Shown here one piece after another: positions 36,537 to 45,747 of a stretch of 64,000 bases of DNA. The notes under the pieces are model-generated. The model was not told where the DNA came from and searched no databases. It worked only from the letters and a program-made list of their open reading frames with translations. The DNA is from Deinococcus yavapaiensis KR-236 (GTDB lineage: Bacteria; Deinococcota; Deinococci; Deinococcales; Deinococcaceae). The position numbers were made by a program, and so were the translations under genes. The DNA is taken from positions 83,242 through 147,241 of the forward strand of contig NZ_QJSX01000002.1 of the NCBI RefSeq assembly GCF_003217515.1, in the 5' to 3' direction. The stretch's first letter is position 1. Each line of letters opens with the position of its first letter.

Positions 36537-38600
36537 GTGAAGACGAGACACAGACATGTCACGCACCCGGGTCGGCTCGCCTTGCTGACGGCGTTGCTCA
36601 TCGGCTGCAGTCAGTCACCGAACCCGGAGAATCCGTACGCGAACGGTCGAAGCTATCCGTGGAGCGACCGACTGGAAGCGGTCGGAAGCGATCCGTATGC
36701 CAGCGGACGCGACTACTCGTGGACCGGCCCGAGCGTGAACGCCGCGAGCGAGCACGATCATCACGGTTTGCACGCGCAAGGAATCGTGGCAGGCGACAAC
36801 TTTCTGAGCGACCTCACGTGGACGGCGGCGACGAACGCGTGGGGTCCCGTCGAGAAGGACAAGAGCAACGGCGAGCAGGCGACGGGCGACGGCCGCGCGA
36901 TTTCCATTCGCGGTCAGACCTTCGCCAAGGGCCTCGGCGCGCACGCCAACTCCACGGTCGCGTACGCCTTGAGCGGACAGTGCAATACCTTCACGGCGAC
37001 GCTCGGCCTCGACGACGAAGTGTCGGGACGCGGCAAGGTCGTGTACCAAGTGTTCGGTGACGGCGTCAAGCTCTACGAGTCGGCCGCCCTCACGGGAACG
37101 AGCGCGCCCTTGCCGATCTCCGTGAACGTCTCGGGCAAGAACGAACTGAAGCTCGTGGTGACGGACGGTGGGGACGGCATCGATTACGACCACGCCGATT
37201 GGGCGGCGGCCAAGGTGAACTGCACGGCGAGCGCTCCGACGAGCACCGCGTTCGTGACGGACCTGGGATGGTCGTCCGCCACGAACGGCTGGGGACCCGT
37301 GGAGCGTGACAAGAGCAACGGCGAGTGGGCGGGCGGCGACGGTCGCGCGCTCTCCATTCGCGGCCAAGCGTTTCCCAAAGGGCTCGGGACCCACGCCGCC
37401 TCGACGGTGACGTACAACCTCGGCGGGCAGTGCGGCGCGTTCACGGCGACCGTGGGCCTCGATGACGAGGTCGGCGGTCGCGGCAGCGTTTCCTTCCAGG
37501 TGTTCGGTGACGGCGCCTTGCTGTACGACTCGGGGCGTCTCACGGGAACGAGCGCGCCCCTGCCGATCGACGTGAACGTCACGGGCAAGTACGAACTGAA
37601 GCTCGTCGTGACGAACGGCGGCGACAACCTCGACTACGACCACGCCGACTGGGCCAACGCCAAGTTGTCGTGCGCGGTGCTGCCCGCCGGGATGTTCACG
37701 TACCAAAACATCGCCAACTTGCCTTTCAGCGTGTTCGAAGCGCAAGGACGCGTCGTGAACGGCAAGCTGTACACCTTCGGCGGCTTCGACAGTCAAAAGG
37801 CGTGCTGCACGCCCACGAACCGCTCGTACGTCTACGACCCGACCGCGAACACCTGGACGGCCCTCGCCTCCATGCCCGATCGCGGTGCCACGCACGCGGG
37901 CATGACCACGGACGGCACGAACGTCTATTACGCGGGCGGATACGTCGCGGACGACTCGTGGACGGGGCAAGTGTTCGGTTCGCGCGCCGTGTGGCGTTAC
38001 AACGTCGCTTCGAACACCTACACGCGCCTGCCCGACTTGCCGGTGGAGCGCGCCGCGGGCGCCTTGGAGTACTTGAACGGCAAACTGCATTACTTCGGCG
38101 GCACCAATCTCGCGCGCACGCAAGACACCGCCGAACACTTCGTCCTCGACTTGACGAGCGGCGCGACGTCGTGGACGGCGGCGGCACCCTTGCCCAATCC
38201 GCGCAACCACCTCGGCTCGGCCGTGCTCGGCGGGCGCATTTACGCGATCGGCGGGCAACGCGGACACGACGACCGCCTCGTGACCGAGGCGTACGTGCAC
38301 GCGTACGATCCCAACACGAACACCTGGACGCAGCGCGCGTCCTTGCCGCGCGGGCGCAGCCATATCACGAGCTTGACCTTCGTCCTCGACGGCAAGATCC
38401 TCGTGGTGGGCGGTGAGACGTCGCACCTCGCGGCGATCGCGGACGTGACGGCGTACGATCCGGCCACGAACACCTGGACGGAGTACACGCCTCTGCCGTC
38501 GGCACGCTTGTCGGCCGTGGGCGGCGTGATCGGTCAAGGCTTCGTGGTGACCGGCGGTAGTACCGACGGCACAGGCTGGCGCGCCACGCCCAAGCGTTGA
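36537..38600 (+). CDS. Lipoprotein: two NPCBM modules and a Kelch beta-propeller
   Basis: A 687-residue protein from GTG 36537 (GGGAGAG site). Signal peptide with lipobox LIGC (Cys24). Then NPYANGRSYPWSD (32-44) and DPYASGRDYSWT (52-63). NPCBM modules about 88-238 and 239-381; the second is diverged. Residues ~384-687 form a Kelch propeller of about six blades, each with a GG doublet and a later YDPxTNTW motif (TFGGF, YAGGY, YFGGT, AIGGQ, VVGGE, VTGGS). Kelch propellers of this kind bind or oxidise carbohydrates in other bacteria; here the role is inference. Second gene of a two-gene unit with the malectin lipoprotein, ending at a convergent terminator. Confidence 0.88.
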   Translation: MKTRHRHVTHPGRLALLTALLIGCSQSPNPENPYANGRSYPWSDRLEAVGSDPYASGRDYSWTGPSVNAASEHDHHGLHAQGIVAGDNFLSDLTWTAATNAWGPVEKDKSNGEQATGDGRAISIRGQTFAKGLGAHANSTVAYALSGQCNTFTATLGLDDEVSGRGKVVYQVFGDGVKLYESAALTGTSAPLPISVNVSGKNELKLVVTDGGDGIDYDHADWAAAKVNCTASAPTSTAFVTDLGWSSATNGWGPVERDKSNGEWAGGDGRALSIRGQAFPKGLGTHAASTVTYNLGGQCGAFTATVGLDDEVGGRGSVSFQVFGDGALLYDSGRLTGTSAPLPIDVNVTGKYELKLVVTNGGDNLDYDHADWANAKLSCAVLPAGMFTYQNIANLPFSVFEAQGRVVNGKLYTFGGFDSQKACCTPTNRSYVYDPTANTWTALASMPDRGATHAGMTTDGTNVYYAGGYVADDSWTGQVFGSRAVWRYNVASNTYTRLPDLPVERAAGALEYLNGKLHYFGGTNLARTQDTAEHFVLDLTSGATSWTAAAPLPNPRNHLGSAVLGGRIYAIGGQRGHDDRLVTEAYVHAYDPNTNTWTQRASLPRGRSHITSLTFVLDGKILVVGGETSHLAAIADVTAYDPATNTWTEYTPLPSARLSAVGGVIGQGFVVTGGSTDGTGWRATPKR
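36801..37677 (+). repeat. Tandem 450-bp NPCBM-encoding repeat, copies 5 and 6
   Basis: 36801-37250 is near-identical to copies 1-4 (36821-36860 exactly), while 37251-37677 keeps the 450-bp register but is clearly diverged. Suggests copies 1-5 have been homogenised and copy 6 has not. Confidence 0.85.
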
Positions 38601-38618
38601 AGCTCTCGAGATGAAAGC

Positions 38619-38646
38619 AAAGGGCACGCCCGGAGGCGTGCCCTTT
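38619..38646. terminator. Bidirectional terminator between Kelch lipoprotein and regulator genes
   Basis: A perfect 12-bp stem (38619-38630 with 38635-38646) with a 4-base loop, A-rich on the left and T-rich on the right, so it can end both convergent transcripts (stops at 38600 and 38676). Confidence 0.8.
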
Positions 38647-38675
38647 CGCTGGCCTGGCGGCAGCTTCGCTCGTGT

Positions 38676-41240
38676 TCAGTTCAAGGCGTCCGCGTTCGTC
38701 TCGAAGAAACGCACGGGGATGAGTTCCACGTCCGCTTCGGGCACGGCCGATCCCGAACCCTTCATGCCGGAATGCGCGCTGAGCAGATCGTGCGGTCCCC
38801 ACGCCAAGGCCCCGATGGTAAGCGAGACGTCCACGGCACGTACGCTGAGTTCGAGTCGCCCGGCCGCTCGCTCCTCGGGCGTCAAGCGCACGACGTGCTC
38901 CATCCAGTGGCCGAAGACGACGCCGCCCTCGGCGCGGTGCCACACGCCGTCCTCCATGTAGTCGCTCGAATGCTCGGGCGTCCACGCGTACGCCGTGTCG
39001 GCGTCGTGCGCCCGCACGCGAAGCGCGAACGGAGCGCGGCTCGGGCCGAGCGCCGCGCCACCGTTGAAGACGTCGAGGCGCCAAACGAGGCGCACTTCAG
39101 CGGGCACCGCTTCGCCCGCTTGCGTGTGCGGTAAGTCGACGAGCAGACGCAGCGTGTACGGCGCGCCGAAGCGCTTGTCGCTGCGGATGCTCAACCAGCC
39201 TTCGTGCAAGCGCAGCACGTAGCCTTGCCGCGTCACGGGCGCCGCGCCGTCGACGAGCACGCGAGGAGGAGCGCTGACGTGTGGAACGCTCGTCACGACG
39301 GCGAACGACGCGGGCTTGTGCGCGACGGACCGCGCGCCCCTCACTTGAGCGGCGTGAGCGAGGCGCAAGCGCTCGGCGTCTTCTTGCAGGCCCGCGCGCT
39401 GGGCGTAGTAGCTCGCCAAGCCCGGCTCGGTCGCCGCGAGCGCGTGAACGAGTCGGGTGCGTACGTCCTGACGAACGAGATGCGGCAATTGCCGAGCGAG
39501 GGCGACGCGCATGGCCTCGTTGCGAAACAAGTACAGTGGCGGCGCGTCGGAGGGAGCGGTGGCGACGTCGAACGACGGCACGCGCAGGGGCGCTTCCGCT
39601 TCCGCTTCCATCAGGATGTGACGTTCGAGCGCTTCGCGCAAAACGTGTCGCGTGCCGTCGGCGCCCGGATGGTCGAGCGCGGCGTCCGCGAGTTGCTCGC
39701 CGAATCGTCCGTAGATGACGCTGAGGCGTCCGAGCGCTTCGGTGAGCTCGGCGGGCAGACGATCGATTTCGCTGGTGTACTTGTCGATCGCGGAAGGCGA
39801 GGTGAGCGTGTAATCGGCGCCGACGAGGTCGGGCGAGTGCGCGATGAGTTCGCGAAGTTGCGCAGGATTGCCCTCGCTCGTATGAAGCAGGCGGGCGGTG
39901 ACGGCATGCGCGGCTTCGCTCGACGTGAACGGAAAGTGCGCTTCGAGCACGGGCTGCACGACTTCTTGCGCCAGGGGCGTCACTTCGACGTGGGCGAAGT
40001 CGTCGACGTGCAGCATGGCGCGCGAGAGCGGCGTTTGATGCACCGCTTTGCGGCTCAGCAGCAGCATCACCTTGGGATGGCTGGCGGGCGCTTCGAGCAG
40101 GAACTCGAGCATCGGCGCGAGGTCGCGCGAGGCGAGGTGCGCGTGGTCCACGACGATCAGGGTGGCGCGTGCCACGCTGCTCAAGGCGACGGCCACCTTG
40201 ATCATGTCGTCTTCGAGGCTCGACGGGTGCAGCAGCACGTCGGCCAAACTGCTCGCCGCGCTCGGCACTTCGTTTCGCAGCGCCTGCGCGAGCGTCGCGA
40301 GCGCGAGCCGACAAGAGCGCTCGCCCGACACTTGCACCGTGAAGGCGTCGAGTTCTTGTGCGAATTCGTTGGCGAGGTCGCTTTTGCCGCAGCCCGCTTC
40401 GCCGCTGAGCATCAACAACTGCGGCTTGTGGGCGGCGCGGCGCAGCACGCTTTGCAAGGCCCGTCGCTCCAGCGGACGGTCGAAACGCAAGTCCTCGATG
40501 GACAGGGGCGCCGCGCCGAGCGCGGGCTCGGGGACCACGACGGAGGCAGAGGCGTTGGTGTGGGCGACGCGGGCGACGAGTTCGCGCGCGCCCTCTGACT
40601 CTCGAAGCGAGGAAGGCTCGCCGTCGAAGGCCGTGGCGGGGGCGTGCGCGTTGCTGATCGGCGACGCTTTCGGCGCGGCGTCGTGCCACACTTCGGGCGA
40701 GTTGCCGGGGTGCTCGAAGCCGAGGGCTTCGGCGCGGCTCACGATCGCGCGCGTCGCCCACGCTTGTTGCGCGCGCTGGTGACGCCAGTACATGAGTTGG
40801 AGCACATTCTCGATCTGCTCGCTGAACATCCAGCGTTGCTGCTCGACCCACTCTTGGAACATGGGGCTTCCGAGATCCTCGAGGCCGCTGAGCGGCAATC
40901 CGCGCAACGCGGCGAGCCACACCGAAAGCTCCTCTTGGTTCAGGTCGCCGTGCTGCTTGGCTTGCCAATCCTGGAAGTCGGTCGTGACGTGATCGAGCGA
41001 CAGCAATTGACGGCTCGGCGGGAAGATGTGCAGGCCGGCCGAGCGAATGCGCGCGAGCTCCACGCGCAAGTTCTTGCGCGCTTCCACGGTGTTCCACAAC
41101 AAATCGGCGAGCCGCTCGCGGTGCTGCGGCATCTTCTCGAGTGCGACGTAGGTGATCAGGGCGACCGCTTTGGCCGAGAGGGGAACGAGTTGTCCGTTGA
41201 ACGTCACGTGGACATGACCCATCAAGTGAATTCGGAGCAT
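38676..41240 (-). CDS. BTAD/AAA large transcriptional regulator with unknown C-terminal domain
   Basis: An 854-residue protein from ATG 41240 (GGGGGCT site). Residues 1-95 look like a SARP-type winged-helix DNA-binding domain (VPLSAKAVALITYVALEKM, LADLLWNTVEARKNLRVELARIR); 95-180 are a bacterial transcriptional activator (BTAD) helical domain. An AAA/STAND ATPase follows with Walker A SGEAGCGKS (about 279-287) and Walker B ATLIVVDHAH (about 359-366), then a helical arm to ~640. The last ~205 residues form a beta-rich domain I do not recognise (GYVLRLHEGWLSIRS, PYTLRLLVDLP, LELSVRAVDVSL). It is the only obvious regulator in the locus and sits between the lipoprotein pair and the divergent WecG/gmd/fcl operon, so it plausibly controls them. 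Targets unproven. Confidence 0.82.
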   Translation of the reverse strand: MLRIHLMGHVHVTFNGQLVPLSAKAVALITYVALEKMPQHRERLADLLWNTVEARKNLRVELARIRSAGLHIFPPSRQLLSLDHVTTDFQDWQAKQHGDLNQEELSVWLAALRGLPLSGLEDLGSPMFQEWVEQQRWMFSEQIENVLQLMYWRHQRAQQAWATRAIVSRAEALGFEHPGNSPEVWHDAAPKASPISNAHAPATAFDGEPSSLRESEGARELVARVAHTNASASVVVPEPALGAAPLSIEDLRFDRPLERRALQSVLRRAAHKPQLLMLSGEAGCGKSDLANEFAQELDAFTVQVSGERSCRLALATLAQALRNEVPSAASSLADVLLHPSSLEDDMIKVAVALSSVARATLIVVDHAHLASRDLAPMLEFLLEAPASHPKVMLLLSRKAVHQTPLSRAMLHVDDFAHVEVTPLAQEVVQPVLEAHFPFTSSEAAHAVTARLLHTSEGNPAQLRELIAHSPDLVGADYTLTSPSAIDKYTSEIDRLPAELTEALGRLSVIYGRFGEQLADAALDHPGADGTRHVLREALERHILMEAEAEAPLRVPSFDVATAPSDAPPLYLFRNEAMRVALARQLPHLVRQDVRTRLVHALAATEPGLASYYAQRAGLQEDAERLRLAHAAQVRGARSVAHKPASFAVVTSVPHVSAPPRVLVDGAAPVTRQGYVLRLHEGWLSIRSDKRFGAPYTLRLLVDLPHTQAGEAVPAEVRLVWRLDVFNGGAALGPSRAPFALRVRAHDADTAYAWTPEHSSDYMEDGVWHRAEGGVVFGHWMEHVVRLTPEERAAGRLELSVRAVDVSLTIGALAWGPHDLLSAHSGMKGSGSAVPEADVELIPVRFFETNADALN

Positions 41241-41636
41241 ACAGCCCCCTTCTAACTTCCAATCGTGCACCGTGATCCTGAATGATCCCGTGTGCCTCTC
41301 ATGAAGGAATGGTTACGAGATGAACTGAGAAGCGCAGTTATGAGGAGTGTCTGAGCGCTCCTACAATTTGGTTTTGATTATCTGCACACCGGCTTCTGTG
41401 CGCACATACATAAAAGGATTGTAACGAGGGATTACCCTTGAACTGATACAGCTTCCATTCAAGCATCGTTGAAGAATTGGAAATATTCGGATCAGATTTG
41501 CGATTAGGAACGCCTTCACGCACGATCATTAAACGCTCCCTCGCCGTTCGGGAACATCCTGTTAGCGCGCACGTAACGCCGACCGACGCATCATCGCTCC
41601 ATTGACGAGCGCCAACGCGTCTCGCAGGAGGCAGAA
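41241..41636. other. AT-richer divergent control region
   Basis: About 400 bp between the BTAD/AAA regulator gene (minus strand) and the WecG-family operon (plus strand). It must contain both promoters; I could not place -35/-10 pairs with confidence. It is visibly richer in A+T than its surroundings. A 63-codon minus-strand frame (41338-41529) with a GAGGGAG site is the only coding candidate, listed separately. Confidence 0.5.
41338..41529 (-). CDS. Doubtful small ORF in the divergent control region
   Basis: A 63-codon frame from ATG 41529, preceded by GAGGGAG six bases upstream. The product (MIVREGVPNRKSDPN...) resembles nothing I know, has no signal or membrane segment, and its codons are AT-rich unlike all neighbours. 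It may be a chance frame, a small regulatory peptide or the relic of a transferred gene. Confidence 0.2.
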   Translation of the reverse strand: MIVREGVPNRKSDPNISNSSTMLEWKLYQFKGNPSLQSFYVCAHRSRCADNQNQIVGALRHSS

Positions 41637-42413
41637 GTGCGGACAGGAGAACGATTCATCGTAGGAATGCGTGTTCACGTCACCGACTACGCGGCGGCCG
41701 CTCGGCAAGTCGTGGATTGGGCGAGAACGCGTGAAAGCAAGGTGGTTTGCGTCGCCAACGTCCACATGGCGATGGAAACGCACGACGACGCGGCGTTTCG
41801 GCAGATCGTGAACGCGGCGGACCTCGTCACGCCCGACGGCATGCCGCTCGTATGGAGCCTCAAGGCCTTGGGCGCCAAGACCGCTTCGCGGGTGTACGGT
41901 CCGACGTTAACGCTTCACGTTTGCGAAGCCGCCGCCAAGGCGGGCGTCAAGATCGCGTTGTACGGCGGCACGCCCGAAAGTCTGGACGCCTTCGAGGCGA
42001 CGCTCCAGCAGCGCATTCCCAATATCGACGTGGCCTGCAAGATCGCGCCGCCGTTTCGCCCGCCGACGCCCGAAGAAGACGAGCGCGACACCCGTTTGCT
42101 CGCCGAGTCGGGTGCCGGCATCGTCTTCGTGGGAATCGGCTGCCCGAAGCAGGAGCGCTGGATGGCCGCCCACAAAGGACGTGTGCCCGCCGTGATGCTC
42201 GGCGTCGGCGCCGCCTTCGACTTTCACTCGGGCCGCGTGAAGCAAGCCCCGGCCGTTTTGCAAAACCTCGGCTTGGAGTGGGCCTTTCGCCTCGCGATGG
42301 AACCGCGCCGTTTGTGGCGTCGCTACGCCAAACACAATCCGCGGTTCGTCGCCTTGTTCGCCCGCCAACTTCTCTTGAACGCTCGCACCCTCGCGAAGGA
42401 GGAAGCCGCATGA
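41637..42413 (+). CDS. WecG/TagA/CpsF-family glycosyltransferase (GT26)
   Basis: A 258-residue protein from GTG 41637 with AGGAGG 6 bases upstream. The family marks are in order: VVCVANVHMAMETH, the TPDGMPLVW catalytic Asp, RVYGPTL, ALYGGTPES, VGIGCPKQERWM and GVGAAFDFHSGRVKQAP. GT26 enzymes add N-acetylmannosamine or a related sugar to the lipid-linked first sugar, the second step of repeat-unit assembly. The stop overlaps the gmd start (ATGA). The sugar added here is not known; a glucosyl or mannosyl donor is equally possible in capsule systems. Confidence 0.9.
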   Translation: MRTGERFIVGMRVHVTDYAAAARQVVDWARTRESKVVCVANVHMAMETHDDAAFRQIVNAADLVTPDGMPLVWSLKALGAKTASRVYGPTLTLHVCEAAAKAGVKIALYGGTPESLDAFEATLQQRIPNIDVACKIAPPFRPPTPEEDERDTRLLAESGAGIVFVGIGCPKQERWMAAHKGRVPAVMLGVGAAFDFHSGRVKQAPAVLQNLGLEWAFRLAMEPRRLWRRYAKHNPRFVALFARQLLLNARTLAKEEAA

Positions 42414-43483
42414 CTCGTACCCCTCGATCCCGCACCAAGAAAACTGCCCTGTTGACGGGCGTGACGGGCCAAGACGGCTCGTACCTCACCGAACTGCTGC
42501 TCGCCAAAGGCTACGAAGTGCACGGCATCATCCGCCGCGCCAGCACCTTCAACACCGACCGCATCGACCACCTCTACCAAGACCCGCACGAAGCCGACGC
42601 GCGCCTCTTCCTCCACTACGGCGACCTCTCGGACTCCAGCGGCCTGCGCATGCTCGTCGAGCGCGTGCAACCCGACGAAGTCTACAACCTCGGCGCGCAA
42701 AGCCACGTCAAAGTCTCCTTCGACCAAGCCGAGTACACCGCCGACATCACCGGCCTCGGCACCCTGCGCCTGCTCGAAGCCATTCGCGACTACCGCGACC
42801 GCACCGAGCACCACGTCAAGTACTACCAAGCGAGCTCCAGCGAAATGTTCGGCGCCGCCAAGCCCCCGCAAGGCCTGCACACGCCCTTCCATCCGCGCAG
42901 CCCGTACGCCGTCGCCAAAGTCTACAGCTACTGGCAAACCATCAATCACCGCGAAGCGTACGGCTTGTACGCCTGCAACGGCATCCTCTTCAACCACGAA
43001 AGCCCACGGCGCGGCGAAACGTTCGTGACGCGCAAAATCACGCGCGCCGTCGGCCGCATCAAGATGGGCTTGCAAAAGAAGTTGTACCTCGGCAACCTCG
43101 AAGCCAAGCGCGACTGGGGTCACGCCCGTGACTACGTCGAAGCCATGTGGATGATGCTGCAACAAGACGCGCCGCGCGACTACGTCATCGCGACCGGCGA
43201 AGCGTACAGCGTGCGTGAATTCGCCGAACGCGCCTTCGAACACGTCGGTTTGCGTTACGAAGACTACGTGGAAGTCGACCCGCGCTACTTCCGCCCCGCC
43301 GAAGTCGATTACCTGCTCGGCGACATGCGTGAAACGAGCGAGCACCTCGGGTGGACGCCCAAGACGAGCTTCGAGCAACTCGTGACGGAAATGGTGGAGC
43401 ACGACCTCGAACTCGCCCGTCAGGAAAAGACCCTCATCGGCGCGGGACACCAAGTGGCCCTCAAAGGCATCGGCGCGCACTGA
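42410..43483 (+). CDS. gmd: GDP-mannose 4,6-dehydratase
   Basis: A 357-residue extended SDR enzyme making GDP-4-keto-6-deoxymannose. TGVTGQDGSYLTELLL binds NADP, RRASTFNTDRIDHLY and YNLGAQSHVKVSFD are diagnostic for Gmd, the catalytic Thr/Ser and Tyr/Lys are in QASSSEMFG and SPYAVAKVYSYW, and NHESPRRGETFVTRKI completes the set. ATG 42410 overlaps the upstream stop and is preceded by a GAAGGAGG site. The product is the substrate of Fcl encoded 38 bp downstream, giving GDP-L-fucose. Confidence 0.96.
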   Translation: MTRTPRSRTKKTALLTGVTGQDGSYLTELLLAKGYEVHGIIRRASTFNTDRIDHLYQDPHEADARLFLHYGDLSDSSGLRMLVERVQPDEVYNLGAQSHVKVSFDQAEYTADITGLGTLRLLEAIRDYRDRTEHHVKYYQASSSEMFGAAKPPQGLHTPFHPRSPYAVAKVYSYWQTINHREAYGLYACNGILFNHESPRRGETFVTRKITRAVGRIKMGLQKKLYLGNLEAKRDWGHARDYVEAMWMMLQQDAPRDYVIATGEAYSVREFAERAFEHVGLRYEDYVEVDPRYFRPAEVDYLLGDMRETSEHLGWTPKTSFEQLVTEMVEHDLELARQEKTLIGAGHQVALKGIGAH

Positions 43484-43521
43484 CGCCGAGTTGACGCGAA
43501 CGAACGAGAAACGAAAGAGAG

Positions 43522-44475
43522 ATGGGCATGGACCGACAGGCCAAAATCTACGTCGCCGGTCATCGCGGCATGGTGGGCGGCGCGCTCGTACGACGGTTGC
43601 GTGACGAAGGGTACGACAACCTCGTGACGCGCAGCAGTCGTGAACTCGACTTGCGTGACCAAGCGGCGACCCGGGCGTTCTTCGAGCACGAACGCCCCGA
43701 GTACGTGTTCCTCGCCGCCGCGAAAGTCGGTGGGATCCTCGCGAACAGCACTTACCCGGCGCAGTTCTTGTACGACAACTTGATGATCGGCACGAACGTC
43801 ATTCATGCCGCCTACGAAACGGGAGTGCGCAAGCTGCTCAACCTCGGTTCGAGCTGCATCTACCCGAGGTTGGCGCCGCAACCGTTACAGGAAGACGCGC
43901 TCTTGACGGGACCGTTGGAAGTCACGAATCGCGCGTATGCCGTCGCGAAAATCGCGGCGATCGAGTTGTGCGATCACTACCGCGCGCAGTACGGCTGCGA
44001 CTTCGTGAGCCTCATGCCGACGAATTTGTACGGACCGGGCGATAACTTCGACCTCACGAGTTCGCACGTCCTGCCGGCGTTGCTGCGCAAGATGGTGGAC
44101 GCCAAGGAGCGAGGCGCGGTCAGCGTGGACGTGTGGGGCTCGGGGCGTCCGATGCGCGAGTTTCTGCACGTCGATGACCTCGCCGACGCGTGCTTGTTCG
44201 CGATGCGGCACGTGTCGGAAGCGGGACCGATCAACGTCGGGACGGGCGTGGATCTTTCGATCGGGGAGCTGGCCGCGTTGATCGCGGACGTGGTGGGGTT
44301 CGAAGGGGCGTTGGTGTTCGATGCCAGCAAGCCGGACGGCACGCCGCGGAAGTTGCTGGACGTGGGTCGCTTGGCGGCGTTGGGATGGCGCGCGAAGATC
44401 GAGTTGCGTGACGGCGTGCAGCGAACCCTTCACTGGTATCTCAACCACCGAGAAGAACGGTTGGCAAGAACTTGA
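43522..44475 (+). CDS. fcl: GDP-L-fucose synthase
   Basis: A 317-residue epimerase/reductase converting GDP-4-keto-6-deoxymannose to GDP-L-fucose. The NADP loop is VAGHRGMVG (11-19); the catalytic residues by family comparison are Ser111/Cys112 in GSSCIYP, Tyr139 and Lys143 in AYAVAK, and His182. NLYGPGDNFDLTSSHVLPALLRK and REFLHVDDLADAC are standard. The protein appears fully active. It follows gmd and is followed after ~110 bp by a degenerate paralogue. An alternative ATG at 43528 is in frame. Confidence 0.95.
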   Translation: MGMDRQAKIYVAGHRGMVGGALVRRLRDEGYDNLVTRSSRELDLRDQAATRAFFEHERPEYVFLAAAKVGGILANSTYPAQFLYDNLMIGTNVIHAAYETGVRKLLNLGSSCIYPRLAPQPLQEDALLTGPLEVTNRAYAVAKIAAIELCDHYRAQYGCDFVSLMPTNLYGPGDNFDLTSSHVLPALLRKMVDAKERGAVSVDVWGSGRPMREFLHVDDLADACLFAMRHVSEAGPINVGTGVDLSIGELAALIADVVGFEGALVFDASKPDGTPRKLLDVGRLAALGWRAKIELRDGVQRTLHWYLNHREERLART

Positions 44476-44584
44476 CGCAGGCGACGCGCGTACAAGCCGT
44501 CAAAGGCGAACGAGCGTCATCAGGAAGCGGCTTCGCGCGTCGCTCGTGGCGGCGCGGCTTGAAGCGCAGACGGGCGGCCCGTTT

Positions 44585-45523
44585 ATGAGCTCATGGCGAT
44601 CGAGCAAAATTCTGGTCACGGGCACGATCGACGAGATCGGCCGAACGCTCGTGCACAACTGGCGTGAACGCGGATACGAGCAGGTCGTCACGTACACGGC
44701 ACCCAACGTAAATTTGCGTGACAAACGCGTCGTGAACACGTTCTTCGAGCGAGAGCTTCCCGACGTCGTGGTCGTGTTGTCGCCGAAGGTCAGCGCCGCG
44801 CCGAGGCGATCGCTGTCGCGCGCCTTGTGGCTGCGTCACAACCTCCTGACCGCCACGAACGTCATTCACGCCGCGTACTTGTACGACGTCGAGAAACTGC
44901 TTTACATCGACTGCGGCCTCACCTGCTTCGACTCGTTCACGTTCCACGGGCAAAGCGGCGCGTGGGCGGCGAGCGAGGACGCGCGGCGTCTCGCCGACGT
45001 CGCGGGCAGCGCGGCGGCGGCCTTGTGCGACAGCTACCGCTCTCAGTACGGCTGCAGCTTCACGAGCGCGTTCATCGGCAACTTGTACGGTCCGGGCGTG
45101 AACTTCGCGCCGGAAGATCGACACGTCGTCGCGACGCTGCTGCGGGAAGTGGCGCGCGGCAAGCGCGTCGGATCGCCCTCCGTTGAAGTGCGGGGACGAG
45201 CCGACTGGACGTGCGATCTGCTGCACGTCGAGGACTTCGTGGACGTGTGCACCACCTTGCTTCAAGACGAAGCGCGGGCGGGCACGGTGTCCGTCGAGCC
45301 CGCGCGGCGTTACAGCGTGAGCGAGGTGGCCGCCGAGGTACGACGCGCCGTTGGGTACGACGGTGAAATCCTGTTCGACGACGTCGGTCCGCCCGACCTC
45401 GCCCCGATGACCTCGCCGCTCGCGTCGCGCCTCGATTGGACGCCGCGCATCACCTTGCCCGATGGCTTGTCGTCGACGCTTCAATGGTTTTTGCGGCAGA
45501 CGGCGCTGTCGGAATTGAACTGA
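44585..45523 (+). CDS. Fcl-like pseudoenzyme (catalytic Tyr/Lys lost)
   Basis: A 312-residue full-length paralogue of the adjacent GDP-fucose synthase, readily aligned (NLRDKRVVNTFFERELPD, TNVIHAAYLYDVEKLL, CDSYRSQYGCSF, NLYGPGVNF, RH at 179-180). The enzyme sites are gone: NADP loop GHRGMVG became GTIDEIG (middle Gly to Asp16), GSSCIYP became DCGLTCF, and AYAVAK became LADVAG, so Tyr is Ala137 and Lys is Gly141. Reading frame is intact throughout and the family His (180) remains, so it is under selection as a protein rather than decaying. ATG 44585 has only a weak GGGCGG site; in-frame extension upstream exists. Possible regulatory or scaffold partner of Fcl/Gmd. Confidence 0.82.
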   Translation: MSSWRSSKILVTGTIDEIGRTLVHNWRERGYEQVVTYTAPNVNLRDKRVVNTFFERELPDVVVVLSPKVSAAPRRSLSRALWLRHNLLTATNVIHAAYLYDVEKLLYIDCGLTCFDSFTFHGQSGAWAASEDARRLADVAGSAAAALCDSYRSQYGCSFTSAFIGNLYGPGVNFAPEDRHVVATLLREVARGKRVGSPSVEVRGRADWTCDLLHVEDFVDVCTTLLQDEARAGTVSVEPARRYSVSEVAAEVRRAVGYDGEILFDDVGPPDLAPMTSPLASRLDWTPRITLPDGLSSTLQWFLRQTALSELN

Positions 45524-45534
45524 CGATCTTCGAG

Positions 45535-45571
45535 GAGCAGGAGGACCGAGACAACCTCGGTCCTCCTGCTC
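45535..45571 (+). terminator. Terminator of the WecG-gmd-fcl operon
   Basis: A perfect 16-bp stem (45535-45550 with 45556-45571), loop of 5, starting 12 bp after the stop codon. Weak U-tract (GCTCGTTT). Confidence 0.75.
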
Positions 45572-45747
45572 GCTCGTTTCCCGCGCCCTTTCTCACGGGC
45601 GCCGAAGTGCGCGAGAAACGCCTAAACACTGTGTGAAGCAGCATAATTTATCATCCTGTTACGCCTCTCTTCTTACCCTGGCTTCGAACATCCGCCTCGC
45701 TCGACCGCGAGGACTCTCGGAATACAGGCGAACAAAAGGAGAACAAG

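Noticed and set aside
39097..41262. A 721-codon minus-strand frame overlapping the BTAD/AAA regulator
   Set aside because: Out-of-frame reading of the same strand, extremely Arg/Ala-rich and without motifs; the regulator frame has winged-helix and Walker motifs.
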